A stretch of DNA of 64,000 bases from Methyloprofundus sp. (lineage in GTDB: Bacteria > Pseudomonadota > Gammaproteobacteria > Methylococcales > Methylomonadaceae). Numbering within the stretch: position 1 is the first letter of the stretch; every line of letters starts with the position of its first letter. Below the pieces are notes generated by a model. It was given only the letters and a program-made list of their open reading frames with translations. It did no database searches and was not told the DNA's origin. This document shows positions 40,252 through 52,415 of the stretch, in pieces. Where the stretch lies: assembly GCA_012960135.1 (NCBI GenBank), contig DUBW01000072.1, positions 1 to 64,000 of the forward strand, read 5' to 3'. A program made the position numbers and the translations under genes.

Positions 40252-41247
40252 ATGACCGCCCACTTACCTACCTGGCAAAAAGAATTGGCTACCGCCTTTA
40301 GTAAACCAAAGGAATTATTGCAATATCTAAACCTTGATTGTCAAACTTTCTCTGCTCTTGCCAGAAGTGATTTTGCTATGCGAGTACCTTTAAGCTATGC
40401 CGCCTGCATGCAAAAAGGCACGTTAGATGACCCTTTACTGATGCAGGTCTTGCCGGTTAGTAATGAACTCATTAATCCTGATAATTTTCAAGATGACCCT
40501 GTCGGGGATTTATCTGCATTAACTGAAGACTGCATTATCCATAAATATCAGGGCAGAGTTTTATTAATTACAACTGGGGGTTGCGCAATTAATTGCCGTT
40601 TTTGTTTTAGGCGTAATTTCCCTTATGCCGATGTACAACTCAATACGCAAAAAGAAAGCATCGCACTAGCTTATATTCAGGCTAATTCCGATATTCATGA
40701 GGTTATACTAAGCGGGGGGGATCCCTTGCTTTTAAGCGACCAGAGATTGGCTGATTTAATTGAGAAAATATCTGGTATTGTACATATCAAACGCATCCGC
40801 ATACATACACGCCTGCCTATTGTTCTGTCTGCTCGCATTACTACCGAATTGGTAAGCATATTACAAAACTCAGCCTTGCCGATTATTGTGGTGGTACATT
40901 GCAATCATGCGAATGAACTAAGCGAACAAGTAATCGGCGCATGCCTGGCATTAAAGCAACAAAATATCACCCTTTTAAATCAGTCGGTGTTGCTAAAAGG
41001 TATTAATGATAATGCGCACACTTTGCATGCCTTAAGCGAACGACTGTTTGCAGCGGGGATCTTGCCTTATTATCTACACTTATTAGACCAGGCGAAAGGC
41101 ACGGCCCATTTTGAGGTAACGCAGACTGATGCGGTTAAGATACACCAGTCATTACAGCATACATTGCCAGGCTATTTAGTCCCTAAGTTAGTTAAAGAAC
41201 AGTCAGGTGAAGCGGCAAAAACATTGATTTTTGAAGGTGCCAGCTGA
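40252..41247 (+). CDS. epmB: EF-P beta-lysylation protein EpmB (lysine 2,3-aminomutase)
   Basis: EpmB is a radical SAM enzyme that turns (S)-alpha-lysine into (R)-beta-lysine for EF-P. The 331-residue protein has the CxxxCxxC cluster motif (GGCAINCRFCFRR) near residue 115, the GGDPLLLSD segment and a PLP-binding C-terminal part (YYLHLLDQAKGTAHF). At this length it is the EpmB type rather than the longer catabolic KamA. The place beside efp supports this. Confidence 0.96.
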   Translation: MTAHLPTWQKELATAFSKPKELLQYLNLDCQTFSALARSDFAMRVPLSYAACMQKGTLDDPLLMQVLPVSNELINPDNFQDDPVGDLSALTEDCIIHKYQGRVLLITTGGCAINCRFCFRRNFPYADVQLNTQKESIALAYIQANSDIHEVILSGGDPLLLSDQRLADLIEKISGIVHIKRIRIHTRLPIVLSARITTELVSILQNSALPIIVVVHCNHANELSEQVIGACLALKQQNITLLNQSVLLKGINDNAHTLHALSERLFAAGILPYYLHLLDQAKGTAHFEVTQTDAVKIHQSLQHTLPGYLVPKLVKEQSGEAAKTLIFEGAS

Positions 41248-41298
41248 TAAGCTACGAATCCCGGCAAAGAAATATTTACAAACTCGAAAAGACTGGGC

Positions 41299-41315
41299 TT
41301 ACGCAAGCTTCATAC
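41299..41315 (-). repeat. Fragment of the GAAGCTTGCGTAA repeat, copy S3
   Basis: TTACGCAAGCTTCATAC, 17 bases identical (reverse orientation) to the start of copies S1 and S2. The rest of the repeat is absent here. Confidence 0.55.
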
Positions 41316-41340
41316 CAACCCACATCCACCTTACAGGTGT

Positions 41341-41814
41341 CTACGCTAGGCGTAACTGAGCTAGTGAGGCAAAGGCTTTGTCATTATTAATATCTGGAAT
41401 AATGCATAATTCAAAAACTGTCACCGCAGGAAGCTCAACACTATAATCTTCAGTTTCGCTCGTTGCTCCTGCCGGACTAAAATTCCACTGCTGGCGAACG
41501 ATTTCCTGAAAGGATAGCCCGTTATCAGATGAACAACGTATATTGAATTCCTGAGTACGCTCGGCACTCGTCTCGGCAAAACTTAACCAGATACGCGCCA
41601 GTTTTTGTGGTTGGGTAAACACCAACCTAATCATTTGCTTGCCTGGCTCAGAAGCACGCCAGCCTGAAGATTGAACAGCTAGCAGCGCAGACTCAACCGG
41701 ATAAGCAACATCTTCAGAACTAATTTCTACTTCTGCAATTCCTTCCAGATCTAGCCAGGCATCGTCAGGAGTTACTGTTTTATTTTTATCGTTGGTGATA
41801 ATTCGCTTGCGCAT
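41341..41814 (-). CDS. Discoidin/carbohydrate-binding-like protein
   Basis: A 157-residue cytoplasmic-looking protein, no signal peptide. The core from residue 35 on looks like an F5/8-type C (discoidin) jelly roll: ALLAVQSSGWRASEPGKQ, then IRLVFTQPQKLARIWLSF, and a later FELCIIPDINNDKAFASL end. Such domains bind sugars or lipids, but the ligand cannot be told. It is alone, between epmB (convergent) and a CBS-domain gene. I do not know a pathway for it. Confidence 0.6.
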   Translation of the reverse strand: MRKRIITNDKNKTVTPDDAWLDLEGIAEVEISSEDVAYPVESALLAVQSSGWRASEPGKQMIRLVFTQPQKLARIWLSFAETSAERTQEFNIRCSSDNGLSFQEIVRQQWNFSPAGATSETEDYSVELPAVTVFELCIIPDINNDKAFASLAQLRLA

Positions 41815-41971
41815 TTTAGCTTGCCTTTTTATGTTAGAAGAGATCGAAACGCAGCCGAATGACTCACAGCCACACCAAAGAAATAGTAGATCTAAGCGCG
41901 GTTATGGTAGCTAATGTCATAGGAAATCCTACCTATAACTACATAGTATTGAATACTATAAAAATTTTTAA

Positions 41972-42367
41972 TTAAGCTGTAGTAGCTAATGCACGCAGTA
42001 CATCGGTACGGCTGATAATACCGACTAAATCATGATCTCTATAAACTGGAAAACTTCGAAATAATGAGTTCTGAAATTTATCTGCCAAGTCAACAATACT
42101 CATTTCAGCTTCTAATTTAATAACTTCTTTTGTCATGTATTCAGTTACTTTACCTGCACTACTCTGGTTATAAGCAACCTCTAAGACCATTTTCAGCGCG
42201 TCTTTCTCGGAAAACATGCCGATCACTTTATCATGTTCATCAAAAACAGGCGCACCGGTAATTTTATGATCGAGTATTTTTTTTATTGCATCAATACCCG
42301 TCATATCTTCAGTTAATTTTATTAACCTTGTGCTCATATAATCTGCAACTGTAATTTTAGCTAACAT
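41972..42367 (-). CDS. Two-CBS-domain protein
   Basis: A 131-residue protein made of two CBS motifs: residues 7-60 (ADYMSTRLIKLTEDMTGIDA) and 75-128 (VTEYMTKEVIKLEAEMSIVD). Each ends in a segment of the GIISRTDVLRAL type. CBS pairs bind adenosine nucleotides and usually regulate a partner; stand-alone pairs are common and their partners mostly unknown. No partner is evident next to it. Confidence 0.9.
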   Translation of the reverse strand: MLAKITVADYMSTRLIKLTEDMTGIDAIKKILDHKITGAPVFDEHDKVIGMFSEKDALKMVLEVAYNQSSAGKVTEYMTKEVIKLEAEMSIVDLADKFQNSLFRSFPVYRDHDLVGIISRTDVLRALATTA

Positions 42368-42467
42368 AGTCCGCCCCTTATTATTCTTTAATTAAATAAA
42401 ATTAATACTGCATTAATCCTTGTTATACTTCGCATTGTCACGATTGAAGATTTTATAGCGAGTCGAT

Positions 42468-42544
42468 TTTTTGTCGAGAGCAAGACGCTAAAAAGACGCA
42501 TAGCTGTCTACGCAACAATTTCAGAAACCAGCTATCGACAAAAA
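42468..42544. repeat. Inverted repeat TTTTTGTCGA ... TCGACAAAAA
   Basis: Ten-base perfect arms 57 bases apart. The interior carries AAAAAGACGCATAGCTGTCTACG, described only as similar in style to the GTAGCTAGC core of copies A and D. It lies after nqrM and may end the nqr-apbE-nqrM transcript. Confidence 0.5.
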
Positions 42545-42585
42545 GCGGCCGTTAGAAAATTGTACCCGTGGCCACGCGAAGTATA

Positions 42586-42768
42586 TTAACCGGGTTCAGC
42601 CTCAGCTTCCATTTTCTTTCTTTTATCACACTTCTCTATGCAAACGCAATTGCCCGCGCCTGCCCCACCACAAGAACCTTTAATTGCATTGCGTCCAAAA
42701 ATAACACCTATCGCCATCACTACAATGACTATCAGCATAAATGCAAAGGTAACTAGAAAATATATCAT
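42586..42768 (-). CDS. nqrM: Na+-NQR maturation protein NqrM
   Basis: NqrM is a small membrane protein needed to place the Fe centre between NqrD and NqrE. The 60-residue protein has one N-terminal membrane helix and then a Cys-rich part (SCGGAGAGNCVCIEKC) followed by basic residues, as in the family. Its ATG overlaps the apbE stop by four bases. Confidence 0.92.
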   Translation of the reverse strand: MIYFLVTFAFMLIVIVVMAIGVIFGRNAIKGSCGGAGAGNCVCIEKCDKRKKMEAEAEPG

Positions 42769-43811
42769 TGTTTTACCTTGAAATATTCAGTAAATAAAGG
42801 GGTTTCATACTCTACAAAATCCTGATCTGATTTCACAATAAACAAAACAGCCAGTTTTTGTTGTTCAGCAATTTCATACCCCTCCTCATAGCCTAAGACC
42901 ATCAGAGCAGTTGCCCAGGCATCGGCTTTCATTGTAGTTTCGCTTAAAACCGTCACAGATGCCAATTTATGTTTAACAGGATAACCTGTGCGTGGATCTA
43001 TCGTATGCGCAAAGGATTGCCCATCCTGTTCAAAATAGTTTCGATAATCGCCTGACGTCGCCATAGCTATATCAGTCATTGGCAGAACCCTCTGCAATTC
43101 ACGCTTTTCTGTATTCGGTTTTTCTACAGCAATCTGCCAGTCTTGACCCTGCAAATTTTTACCTTTCAAATACAACTCACCACCAATTTCCACCATGTAA
43201 TTGGCCACACCCTGCTTTTCAAGGACATTTGCAACCTCATCAACTGCAAAGCCTTTTGCCAGCGAAGATAAATCTATATAGATTCCTGACTGGGTCTTGT
43301 CTAAAGTTATTATACGTGTCGAGAGCTTTAACTTGTTGTAACCCGTCTTAGCCAAGGCTTGCTGAATCTGCTCATCAGTCGGCACCTGATTCAGTGTTTT
43401 ATCTGGACCAAATCCCCATAAATTCACCAAAGGACCTACCGTTACATCATAAGCGCCATCCGTTACTGCGCTGATTTCCTGGGCTGCAAATAGCAGTTTA
43501 AATAATTCAGGCGAAATAAATTGCGTTCCGGTATTAACTGACTTATTAATTAAGGATAGTTCAGAATCCGCAATATAGGTCGACATTTGTTGATTTATTT
43601 CACCAAGACGTCGCTTAATGAGCGTTTCCAGCCTTCTAACCCGCACACCTTCTGGTAATTGACTCGCTTTAATACTAAAGCTAGTCCCCATGGTAGGACC
43701 AGAGAATTGAAAAGGATATTTTTCGACGCTGCTATTATTTACACAACCTGATAACAAAAAAACGAGCATTAAGATTAAGCTTAATCCTCGTTTAGAGATT
43801 TTATTTTGCAT
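42765..43811 (-). CDS. apbE: FAD:protein FMN transferase ApbE
   Basis: ApbE attaches FMN through a phosphoester bond to threonines of NqrB and NqrC. The 348-residue protein has a lipoprotein signal (VFLLSGCVNN), the substrate segment DLSSLAKGFAVDEV near residue 180, and the metal-binding DPRTGYPVKH near 275. Its place between nqrF and nqrM fits this job. A strong hairpin separates it from nqrF. Confidence 0.96.
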   Translation of the reverse strand: MQNKISKRGLSLILMLVFLLSGCVNNSSVEKYPFQFSGPTMGTSFSIKASQLPEGVRVRRLETLIKRRLGEINQQMSTYIADSELSLINKSVNTGTQFISPELFKLLFAAQEISAVTDGAYDVTVGPLVNLWGFGPDKTLNQVPTDEQIQQALAKTGYNKLKLSTRIITLDKTQSGIYIDLSSLAKGFAVDEVANVLEKQGVANYMVEIGGELYLKGKNLQGQDWQIAVEKPNTEKRELQRVLPMTDIAMATSGDYRNYFEQDGQSFAHTIDPRTGYPVKHKLASVTVLSETTMKADAWATALMVLGYEEGYEIAEQQKLAVLFIVKSDQDFVEYETPLFTEYFKVKQ

Positions 43812-43838
43812 TTTATTTGTTATATTTACTGATTTAAT

Positions 43839-43864
43839 TATAGGGTGGCATTACCCACCCTATA
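43839..43864 (-). terminator. Hairpin between nqrF and apbE
   Basis: TATAGGGTGG and CCACCCTATA form a perfect ten-base stem with a six-base loop, 8 bases after the nqrF stop. No T run follows, so it could be a processing or attenuation signal that lowers apbE and nqrM expression relative to the structural genes. Confidence 0.55.
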
Positions 43865-43872
43865 AGCCTTAT

Positions 43873-45093
43873 TTAACCACCAAAGTCATCTAACATGATA
43901 TTCTCTGGTTCTACTCCATTTTCGATCAGCATATTAATGACGGATGAGTTCATAATTGGAGGTCCACACATGTAGTATTCACAATCTTCTGGTGCTGGAT
44001 GATTTTTAAGGAACTCTTCAAACAATACGTTATGAATAAATCCTGTGTATCCATCCCAGTTATCTTCTGGAAGCGTATCAGACAAAGCCACATGCCATTC
44101 AAAGTTATCATTTTCAGCTGCCAGCATATCGAAATCTTCTACATAGAACATTTCGCGTTTACTACGTGCACCATACCAGAAAGTGATCTTGCGATCAGTT
44201 TTCAACGTACGTAACTGATTAAACAGGTGAGATCGCATCGGCGCCATACCCGCTCCACCGCCAATAAAGACCATTTCCGCATCGGTCTTTTTCGCATAGA
44301 ATTCACCATATGGCCCTGATATAGTACATTTATCGCCTGGTTTCAAATCAAATATATACGATGACATTATGCCAGGAGCCACTGAATCAGGGGCACCCGG
44401 AGGAGGCGTCGCAATACGTACATTCAACATGATTTCTTTTTCTTCTGGATAAGAAGCCATTGAATAAGCGCGTAACGCATCTTCTTTTACATCAGAAACA
44501 TAACGCCACAAGTCAAATTTGTTCCAGTCATCACGGAACTCTTCTTCGATATCAAAATCAGAATATTTAGCAATATGCGGTGGACATTCAATTTGAATAT
44601 ATCCGCCTGCTTCATAATCAATTCTTTCTCCGCTAGGTAGTTCTAGAACCAGTTCTTTAATAAATGTCGCAACATTATTGTTTGATTTAACGGTACATTC
44701 CCATTTTTTGACCCCGAAAACACTGTCTTCGACTTCAATATCCATATTGTGTTTTACCGCAACCTGACAAGATAACCTCTCGCCCTCTGCCGCTTCACGC
44801 TTGGTAATATGACCTAATTCAGTCGGCAGAATCTCGCCACCACCTGAATTAATTTTAACTTTACATTGCGCACAGGTACCACCACCGCCACAGGCTGAAG
44901 GTACAAATAAGCCATGATCGGCTAATGCAGTTAATAATTTACCACCCACTGGAACATGAATTTTTTTCTCATCATTGATAAGAATTTCAACATCTCCAGA
45001 GGCAACTAATTGACTCTTTGCTCCGATAATAACAAATACCAATGCAATCACGATAAACGTGAAAATAATAATCCCTAATGCAATCTCTAGCAT
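43873..45093 (-). CDS. nqrF: Na+-NQR subunit F (NADH dehydrogenase module)
   Basis: NqrF takes electrons from NADH to FAD and then to its [2Fe-2S] centre. The 406-residue protein has one N-terminal membrane helix. The ferredoxin cysteines are in [12 protein letters not shown] with the fourth in RLSCQVAV. The FAD motif is RAYSMAS near residue 210, and the NADH site is [12 protein letters not shown] near 275. The C-terminus LDDFGG is canonical. It is the last structural gene of the nqr operon, 12 bases after nqrE. Confidence 0.98.
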   Translation of the reverse strand: MLEIALGIIIFTFIVIALVFVIIGAKSQLVASGDVEILINDEKKIHVPVGGKLLTALADHGLFVPSACGGGGTCAQCKVKINSGGGEILPTELGHITKREAAEGERLSCQVAVKHNMDIEVEDSVFGVKKWECTVKSNNNVATFIKELVLELPSGERIDYEAGGYIQIECPPHIAKYSDFDIEEEFRDDWNKFDLWRYVSDVKEDALRAYSMASYPEEKEIMLNVRIATPPPGAPDSVAPGIMSSYIFDLKPGDKCTISGPYGEFYAKKTDAEMVFIGGGAGMAPMRSHLFNQLRTLKTDRKITFWYGARSKREMFYVEDFDMLAAENDNFEWHVALSDTLPEDNWDGYTGFIHNVLFEEFLKNHPAPEDCEYYMCGPPIMNSSVINMLIENGVEPENIMLDDFGG

Positions 45094-45105
45094 TACGATA
45101 CCTTC

Positions 45106-45714
45106 TTAAAGTTGAATTCCAGAGAAAGCCATGAAGCCAAGTGACATCAGACCCGCGGTAATAAATGTAATTCCAAGACCCTCAAGGCCTTTAGGGATAT
45201 CACTGTATTTTAATTTCTCTCGCACACCTGCTATCACTGTAATAGCTAGTGCCCAGCCGAAACCACTACCGACACCGTAAACCACACTTTGGGTAAAGTC
45301 ATAGTCACGCTCGATCATGAATAAGCTACCACCTAAAATGGCACAGTTCACTGTGATCAACGGTAAAAACACACCTAATGCATGATACAAGGCAGGAAAG
45401 AATTTATCTAAAATCATTTCCAGCATTTGTACTAAGGCAGCGATCATACCAATACAACTTAATAAAGCTAAAAAGCTGAGATCAACACCTGTGATACCCA
45501 TCCAGGCCAAAGCATCTTCTTTAAGCAAAGTATGATAAATAACATTATTAACTGGTACGGTAATGACTTGCACAACCATCACAGCAATACCTAACCCTAT
45601 CGCTGTCGAAATCTTCTTCGACACCGCTAGAAAGGTACACATTCCTAAAAAGAATGCCAAGGCAAGGTTTTCAACGAAAACGGCTTTAATAAATAAACTA
45701 ATATATGCTTCCAT
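45106..45714 (-). CDS. nqrE: Na+-NQR subunit E
   Basis: A 202-residue membrane protein with six helices; it forms the inverted pair with NqrD and provides cysteines for the Fe centre in the membrane. [17 protein letters not shown] near residue 15-30 and [10 protein letters not shown] near 120 carry the two cysteines. Its ATG shares one base with the nqrD stop. Confidence 0.97.
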   Translation of the reverse strand: MEAYISLFIKAVFVENLALAFFLGMCTFLAVSKKISTAIGLGIAVMVVQVITVPVNNVIYHTLLKEDALAWMGITGVDLSFLALLSCIGMIAALVQMLEMILDKFFPALYHALGVFLPLITVNCAILGGSLFMIERDYDFTQSVVYGVGSGFGWALAITVIAGVREKLKYSDIPKGLEGLGITFITAGLMSLGFMAFSGIQL

Positions 45715-46394
45715 TAGTGATGCCCTCCTTCACCATGAGCAATATCCATAATTTTAAAATCAGGTACTTCGTTCTGATCCGGCTTCCATTGACGGAAAAC
45801 CCAGATAATAATTCCGATGATAAAAAAGGCACTCGGAGGTAACAACATTAAACCATTAGGATCATACCAGCCACCGTCTTTAGTTAAGGTAAAAACGTCG
45901 ATACCGAGTAATTTACCAGAACCAAATAACTCTCTGAAAAATGCAACGATAATCAAGATTAAGCTATAACCCAGGCCATTACCAATACCATCTATAAAAC
46001 TCGCCATCGGCGGGTTTTTCATGGCATAGGCTTCTGCACGTCCCATCACGATACAGTTAGTAATAATCAATCCGACAAAGACTGATAATTGCTTACTAAC
46101 TTCATAAGCAAAGGCTTTCAGAACCTGATCAACAACAATAACCAGCGAAGCAATAATCGTCATTTGTACAATAATACGAATACTACTAGGAATGTGATTA
46201 CGGATCGAACTAATTGCTGCACTTGAGCAAGCGGTCACCGCTGTTAAGGCAACAGCCATAATCAAAGACGTAGACATCTGCGATGTCACCGCCAAGGCAG
46301 AACAGATACCCAACACCTGTAGAGTAATCGGGTTATTATTGACCAGTGGATCGGTCAGTGTTTTCTTTGTTTCGCTATTCATAACGGCACTCAT
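45714..46394 (-). CDS. nqrD: Na+-NQR subunit D
   Basis: A 226-residue membrane subunit with six helices. [15 protein letters not shown] and [14 protein letters not shown] contain the cysteines that share the Fe centre with NqrE. The N-terminus has the usual soluble stretch. It starts 9 bases after nqrC. Confidence 0.97.
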   Translation of the reverse strand: MSAVMNSETKKTLTDPLVNNNPITLQVLGICSALAVTSQMSTSLIMAVALTAVTACSSAAISSIRNHIPSSIRIIVQMTIIASLVIVVDQVLKAFAYEVSKQLSVFVGLIITNCIVMGRAEAYAMKNPPMASFIDGIGNGLGYSLILIIVAFFRELFGSGKLLGIDVFTLTKDGGWYDPNGLMLLPPSAFFIIGIIIWVFRQWKPDQNEVPDFKIMDIAHGEGGHH

Positions 46395-46403
46395 AATAAC
46401 CTC

Positions 46404-47279
46404 CTAGCCCTTAGTTTTTATTTTATCCAGATAGGCCGCAAAACCTTCCTGACCCATCCAGTATTTAACAAGATTAGTGACTCCGACACTGGTTAGTGTC
46501 GCACCCGCCAAGCCATCAACTTTATATTCAGCACCCGGTTTAGCTGGATCAACCACACCTTTCACCAAACCTAAAGCCACCTGACCTGACTCATCATACA
46601 GTTTTTTACCTGACCATAATGCACGCCAGTTTGGATTAACAACCTCGCCACCTAATCCTGGTGTTTCAGCCTGATCATAGAAGTTAATGCTCTGTACTGT
46701 CTGACCATCTGCATCGAGTGCTAAAAAGCCATACATAGTCGACCATAGACCATAACCATGCACAGGCAGGATAATAGACTTAATCGCATCGCCGTCTTTA
46801 ACCAAGTAGACTTTAGCTATTTTTGCCCGTCTTTTAATACCGGCAATGTCTTGACCTCTGCTTAATTCAACATTTAGCGCAGGATCTTTAGCTGCTTTAC
46901 GTTGGTCGTAAGCAACTACGTCACCATCAACATAATCACCTGTTGCTACATCCACTAATTTAGCTTCTATTTGCTGAGCAAAAGCATTATGAATATCGGT
47001 ATCGTCTTGCAGCAAGCCAGCAACTTCAAGAATATTCTTCTTCATATCCATGGCTTTGTTTTCGACCTGCAAGGGGCGCAAAGCCACCGCAGCAAATGAC
47101 ACCAGAATCGCACAAACGAAACATAAGGCTAAAGCGACAGAAATGGTTTTTTCCAGGCTATCATTATTTAAAGCTAAAACTTTATCTCGATACTTAGCAA
47201 ACTTCTGATAATGTTCGCAATTATCCAGTTTTTCGCAAAGCGGCCCCAAATATTTACATAGTTTTTTATCGTTAGGCAT
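46404..47279 (-). CDS. nqrC: Na+-NQR subunit C (covalent FMN)
   Basis: NqrC carries one FMN covalently bound to threonine. The 291-residue protein has one N-terminal membrane helix (about 42-65) and a soluble domain. The flavinylation site is the GATLT motif in [10 protein letters not shown] near residue 265. The N-terminus is longer than usual, with a Cys-rich start ([14 protein letters not shown]) that I have not seen in the typical family. It overlaps nqrB by 8 bases. Confidence 0.95.
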   Translation of the reverse strand: MPNDKKLCKYLGPLCEKLDNCEHYQKFAKYRDKVLALNNDSLEKTISVALALCFVCAILVSFAAVALRPLQVENKAMDMKKNILEVAGLLQDDTDIHNAFAQQIEAKLVDVATGDYVDGDVVAYDQRKAAKDPALNVELSRGQDIAGIKRRAKIAKVYLVKDGDAIKSIILPVHGYGLWSTMYGFLALDADGQTVQSINFYDQAETPGLGGEVVNPNWRALWSGKKLYDESGQVALGLVKGVVDPAKPGAEYKVDGLAGATLTSVGVTNLVKYWMGQEGFAAYLDKIKTKG

Positions 47280-48473
47280 GACGCTTCATCCTTCTCTTAA
47301 TATTTGCCTGAACGACAAAATAATCAATCACAGGCGCAAACATATTAGCGAATAAAATAGATAACATCATACCTTCAGGGAAAGCAGGATTCACTACACG
47401 CACTAATACAACCATCACACCGATTAAGGCTCCAAATATCCAGCGCCCCGTATTGGTCATTGCAGCTGACACAGGATCAGTTGCCATATACACCATACCG
47501 AAAGCAAAACCACCTAAGGTCAAATGCCAGTAAAAAGGCATGGAAAACATTGGATTCGTATCGCTACCAATAATATTGAATAACAACGAAGTCGCTACCA
47601 TCCCACCTAAAACACCACCCATAACACGGTAAGACGCAATACGTGTGTATAACAGGAATGCAGCACCAATCATGATCGCCAACGTTGAAGTTTCACCAAT
47701 TGATCCAGGAATAAATCCCATAAAGCTCTGAAACCAGCCATACCCAGCGGCATTAACCGCATCAATACCTCCTTGTGCAGCGATCCCCAAAGGCGTTGCC
47801 ATGGTATAGCCATCGACCCCAACCCAGGCAGTATCACCTGAAATGGCAGCCGGGTAAGCAAAGAATAAAAAGGCACGGCCTGTTAACGCCGGATTAAGAA
47901 AGTTCTTACCTGTCCCACCAAAGACTTCCTTACCGATAACAATACCGAAAGAAATACCTAATGCGACCTGCCATATAGGCATGTCGGGTGGCAGAATCAA
48001 GGTATATAACATGGAAGAAACCAGAAACCCTTCGTTGACTTCATGTCCACGAACTGTTGCAAATAAGACTTCCCAAACACCACCGACAGCAAGTGTCACA
48101 AGATATATTGGTAAGAAAAATAAAGCACCATAAACAAAGTTTGAAATAGGGTTCATCGGGCTATAGCCAAACAACGCCATAGGGATGCTACGCCAGTCCT
48201 GTGCCTGATCTAAACCCATTGCCTCTAATGCTAAATTAGCTTGATAACCGGAGTTATACATCGCCATTAGAATACAGAAGAATGTCGCGATAACCACAAA
48301 AGTCATAGTACGCTTCAGGTCATTGCCATCACGTACATGCGTTGTGCCTCGCGTCACATCAGCGGGTGTATAAATAAAAGTATCAACCATCTCATAAAGA
48401 CCGTAATACTTTTCTAGCTTACCGCCTTTGATAAAGATCGGCTCAATACTGTCTAATAAACTTCTAGCATTCA

Positions 48474-48474
<1 letters not shown>
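47272..48474 (-). CDS. nqrB: Na+-NQR subunit B (covalent FMN, riboflavin, Na+ channel)
   Basis: The largest membrane subunit, 400 residues with about ten helices. The covalent FMN threonine lies in [12 protein letters not shown] near residue 255. The [20 protein letters not shown] segment is the conserved quinone/flavin part. It starts on the last base of the nqrA stop (TAATG), so translation is coupled. Confidence 0.97.
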
Positions 48475-49877
<1,403 letters not shown>

Positions 49878-49959
49878 TCAACAGAAAACAAGAGGCACTT
49901 CAATACGAAAAACTTTGGTATTATCCCATAAAAGTAAGCCCCACTCAATCAGAGTTCTG

Positions 49960-52125
49960 TTATAAAATGTCTAATTTGGCATAAGATAACATTAGCCACT
50001 TCATACCTGCATTGGCAAAATTTATCTGCACCCGCTCCTGGGCACCATCCCCATCAACTTGTAAAACCACGCCTTCGCCAAATTTCTGATGACCAACTCT
50101 CTGACCTAATTGATAACGACCACTCGTCCCGAGAGTTACTTTGGCTTTATTATGCGTCGTAACCGGTTTGCTCACATTCGCACGTAAGCGAATTTCCTGT
50201 AACTGCTCAGCAGGAATCTCTTTTAAAAATCGCGATGGGCGCGGATAATTCTCTTTTCCATATAAGCGCCTGGACTCAGCATAAGTAATAAACAGAAATT
50301 TCATCGCACGAGTCATACCCACGTAGCATAAGCGGCGCTCTTCTTCCAAGCGGGCAATATCATCCACCGACTGCTGCGAGGGAAACAAGCCCTCTTCCAG
50401 ACCCACCATAAAGACTACTGGAAACTCCAGGCCCTTGGCTGAATGCATTGTCATTAACTGCACACAATCTTCAAAATCGTCAGCCTGCGCATCGCCAGAC
50501 TCCAAAGCGGCATGTGCGAGAAATAAATCTAGCTCCGAATAGCTCTCTTCATTGTCCTCATCATAATCAAATTGCCGCGCAGCATTAACCAGTTCTTCCA
50601 GATTTTCTACCCGCGCCTCGCCTTTATCGCCTTTCTCTTTTTTATAAAACTCAATAAGACCGCTTTTCTCGATAATATTTTTAACCTGCTCATAGAGTTC
50701 CCGCCCTTCGGCCTGTTCACCCAGACTATTAATTATTTGCACAAAGCCCTTTAAGGCATTTTCCGCACGCGGGGTAAAATGGCCTGCCTTGATCAATTCA
50801 AGCATTGCCTGCCATAAGCTAATTTGCTTTTCTCGGGCTAACAGGCGGATTTCATCCTGTGTTTTCGCACCGACACCTCGCGTTGGCGTATTAATAATGC
50901 GCTCAAAGGCAGAATCATTATCCTTGTGCAGCATCAAGAATAGATAAGCCAAAGCATTTTTAATTTCCATACGATCAAAGAAGCGTAAGCCACCATAAAC
51001 TCGGTAGGGCGTTCCAGTTGCCATGAGTTTTTCTTCAAACTGCCGCGACTGTGCATTAGAGCGATATAAAATCGCCACATCCGAGCGCAAATTCCCCTCA
51101 GCTACCCACTTGCGTATACGCTCAACAACAAAGTACGCCTCATCTTGCTCATTAAAAGCCGAGTACAGGGAAATTAAATCACCGTCACCATCATCGGTTC
51201 TAAGTTCTTTACCCATACGCCCCTCATTACAGGCAATCAAGGCATTCGAAGCTTTAAGAATATTGCCGGTAGAACGATAATTCTGCTCTAAGCGTATCAG
51301 CTGATGGTTGGGGTAATGCTTTTGAAAATTATACATATTTTCAATTTTCGCCCCGCGCCAGCCATAAATTGACTGATCATCATCTCCGACGACAAAAAGG
51401 TTGTCCTGCCCTTCGGTTAATAAGCGTAACCAGGCATATTGCACTGTATTAGTATCTTGAAATTCGTCGACATGTACATATTTAAAACGCTCACGATAAA
51501 ACGCTAATAATTCCGCATTATCACGCAGTGTTTCATGTGCCTTTAAAAGCAGCTCAGCAAAATCCACCAGACCTGAGCGGTTACATAAGTCTTCGTAGGC
51601 ATGATAGATAACCAGCAACTGTTGCTGGTACACGTCATCCGTTTCCTGAACATGCCCGGCACGAATGCCTTCATCTTTTTGCGCATTAATAAACCAGACA
51701 ACTTGCTTGGGTGGCCAGCGATTATCATCGATGTTCATCGCTTTCATCAGGCGCTTTATCAGGCGTAATTGATCATCCGAATCAATCACCTGAAAAGTAT
51801 CGGGTAGCTTCGCTTCTTTATTATGCTGACGTAATAAACGATGCGCCAGGCCATGAAAAGTTCCTATCCACATGGAGCGTGCAGAAATATTTAACAAATC
51901 CTCAACACGAGTACGCATTTCTTTAGCGGCTTTATTGGTAAAAGTAACGGCCAGTAGATTATGTGGCGAAATATGCTCGACCTTAATTAACCAGGCAATC
52001 CGGTGCACCAATACTCGCGTTTTACCACTGCCCGCACCTGCCAAAATCAGCATAGACCGAGGTGGTGCAGAGACTGCTTCACGCTGTGCATCATTTAAAG
52101 AATTAATAATTGCCGCTACATCCAT
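49960..52125 (-). CDS. uvrD: DNA helicase II (UvrD)
   Basis: UvrD unwinds DNA in nucleotide excision and mismatch repair and removes RecA filaments. The 721-residue protein has Walker A AGAGSGKT at 29-36, DEFQDTN, GDDDQSIYGWRGA, QNYRST and the late motif VGMTRAMKFLFI near 575. The C-terminus RYQLGQRVGHQKFGEGVV is the RNA-polymerase/UvrB-binding Tudor-like domain. It is not SOS-boxed in any way I could recognise. Confidence 0.97.
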   Translation of the reverse strand: MDVAAIINSLNDAQREAVSAPPRSMLILAGAGSGKTRVLVHRIAWLIKVEHISPHNLLAVTFTNKAAKEMRTRVEDLLNISARSMWIGTFHGLAHRLLRQHNKEAKLPDTFQVIDSDDQLRLIKRLMKAMNIDDNRWPPKQVVWFINAQKDEGIRAGHVQETDDVYQQQLLVIYHAYEDLCNRSGLVDFAELLLKAHETLRDNAELLAFYRERFKYVHVDEFQDTNTVQYAWLRLLTEGQDNLFVVGDDDQSIYGWRGAKIENMYNFQKHYPNHQLIRLEQNYRSTGNILKASNALIACNEGRMGKELRTDDGDGDLISLYSAFNEQDEAYFVVERIRKWVAEGNLRSDVAILYRSNAQSRQFEEKLMATGTPYRVYGGLRFFDRMEIKNALAYLFLMLHKDNDSAFERIINTPTRGVGAKTQDEIRLLAREKQISLWQAMLELIKAGHFTPRAENALKGFVQIINSLGEQAEGRELYEQVKNIIEKSGLIEFYKKEKGDKGEARVENLEELVNAARQFDYDEDNEESYSELDLFLAHAALESGDAQADDFEDCVQLMTMHSAKGLEFPVVFMVGLEEGLFPSQQSVDDIARLEEERRLCYVGMTRAMKFLFITYAESRRLYGKENYPRPSRFLKEIPAEQLQEIRLRANVSKPVTTHNKAKVTLGTSGRYQLGQRVGHQKFGEGVVLQVDGDGAQERVQINFANAGMKWLMLSYAKLDIL

Positions 52126-52415
52126 TATTTAACCTATTTAACTTGCCTGATGATAATTGAAGGGATGATTAAACACCACACTGGATATGGTGACAGCCCA
52201 TCACTCGAAAACATTTAAATGTTCAGCAAAATCAACTTATAGCACTGGCTACAGCACCACCTGAAAAATGACCCTCGCCAGGGTAATATACAAACAAGTT
52301 ATTATACCCGAACAGAATAATGACATTAATAATGCATGATTTTTCGCTGTTTTTTTGCAAGCGGCACTTGCACATTTTCATTAGCCCTGTATATTTAAAA
52401 AAGTTTAATGATAAT

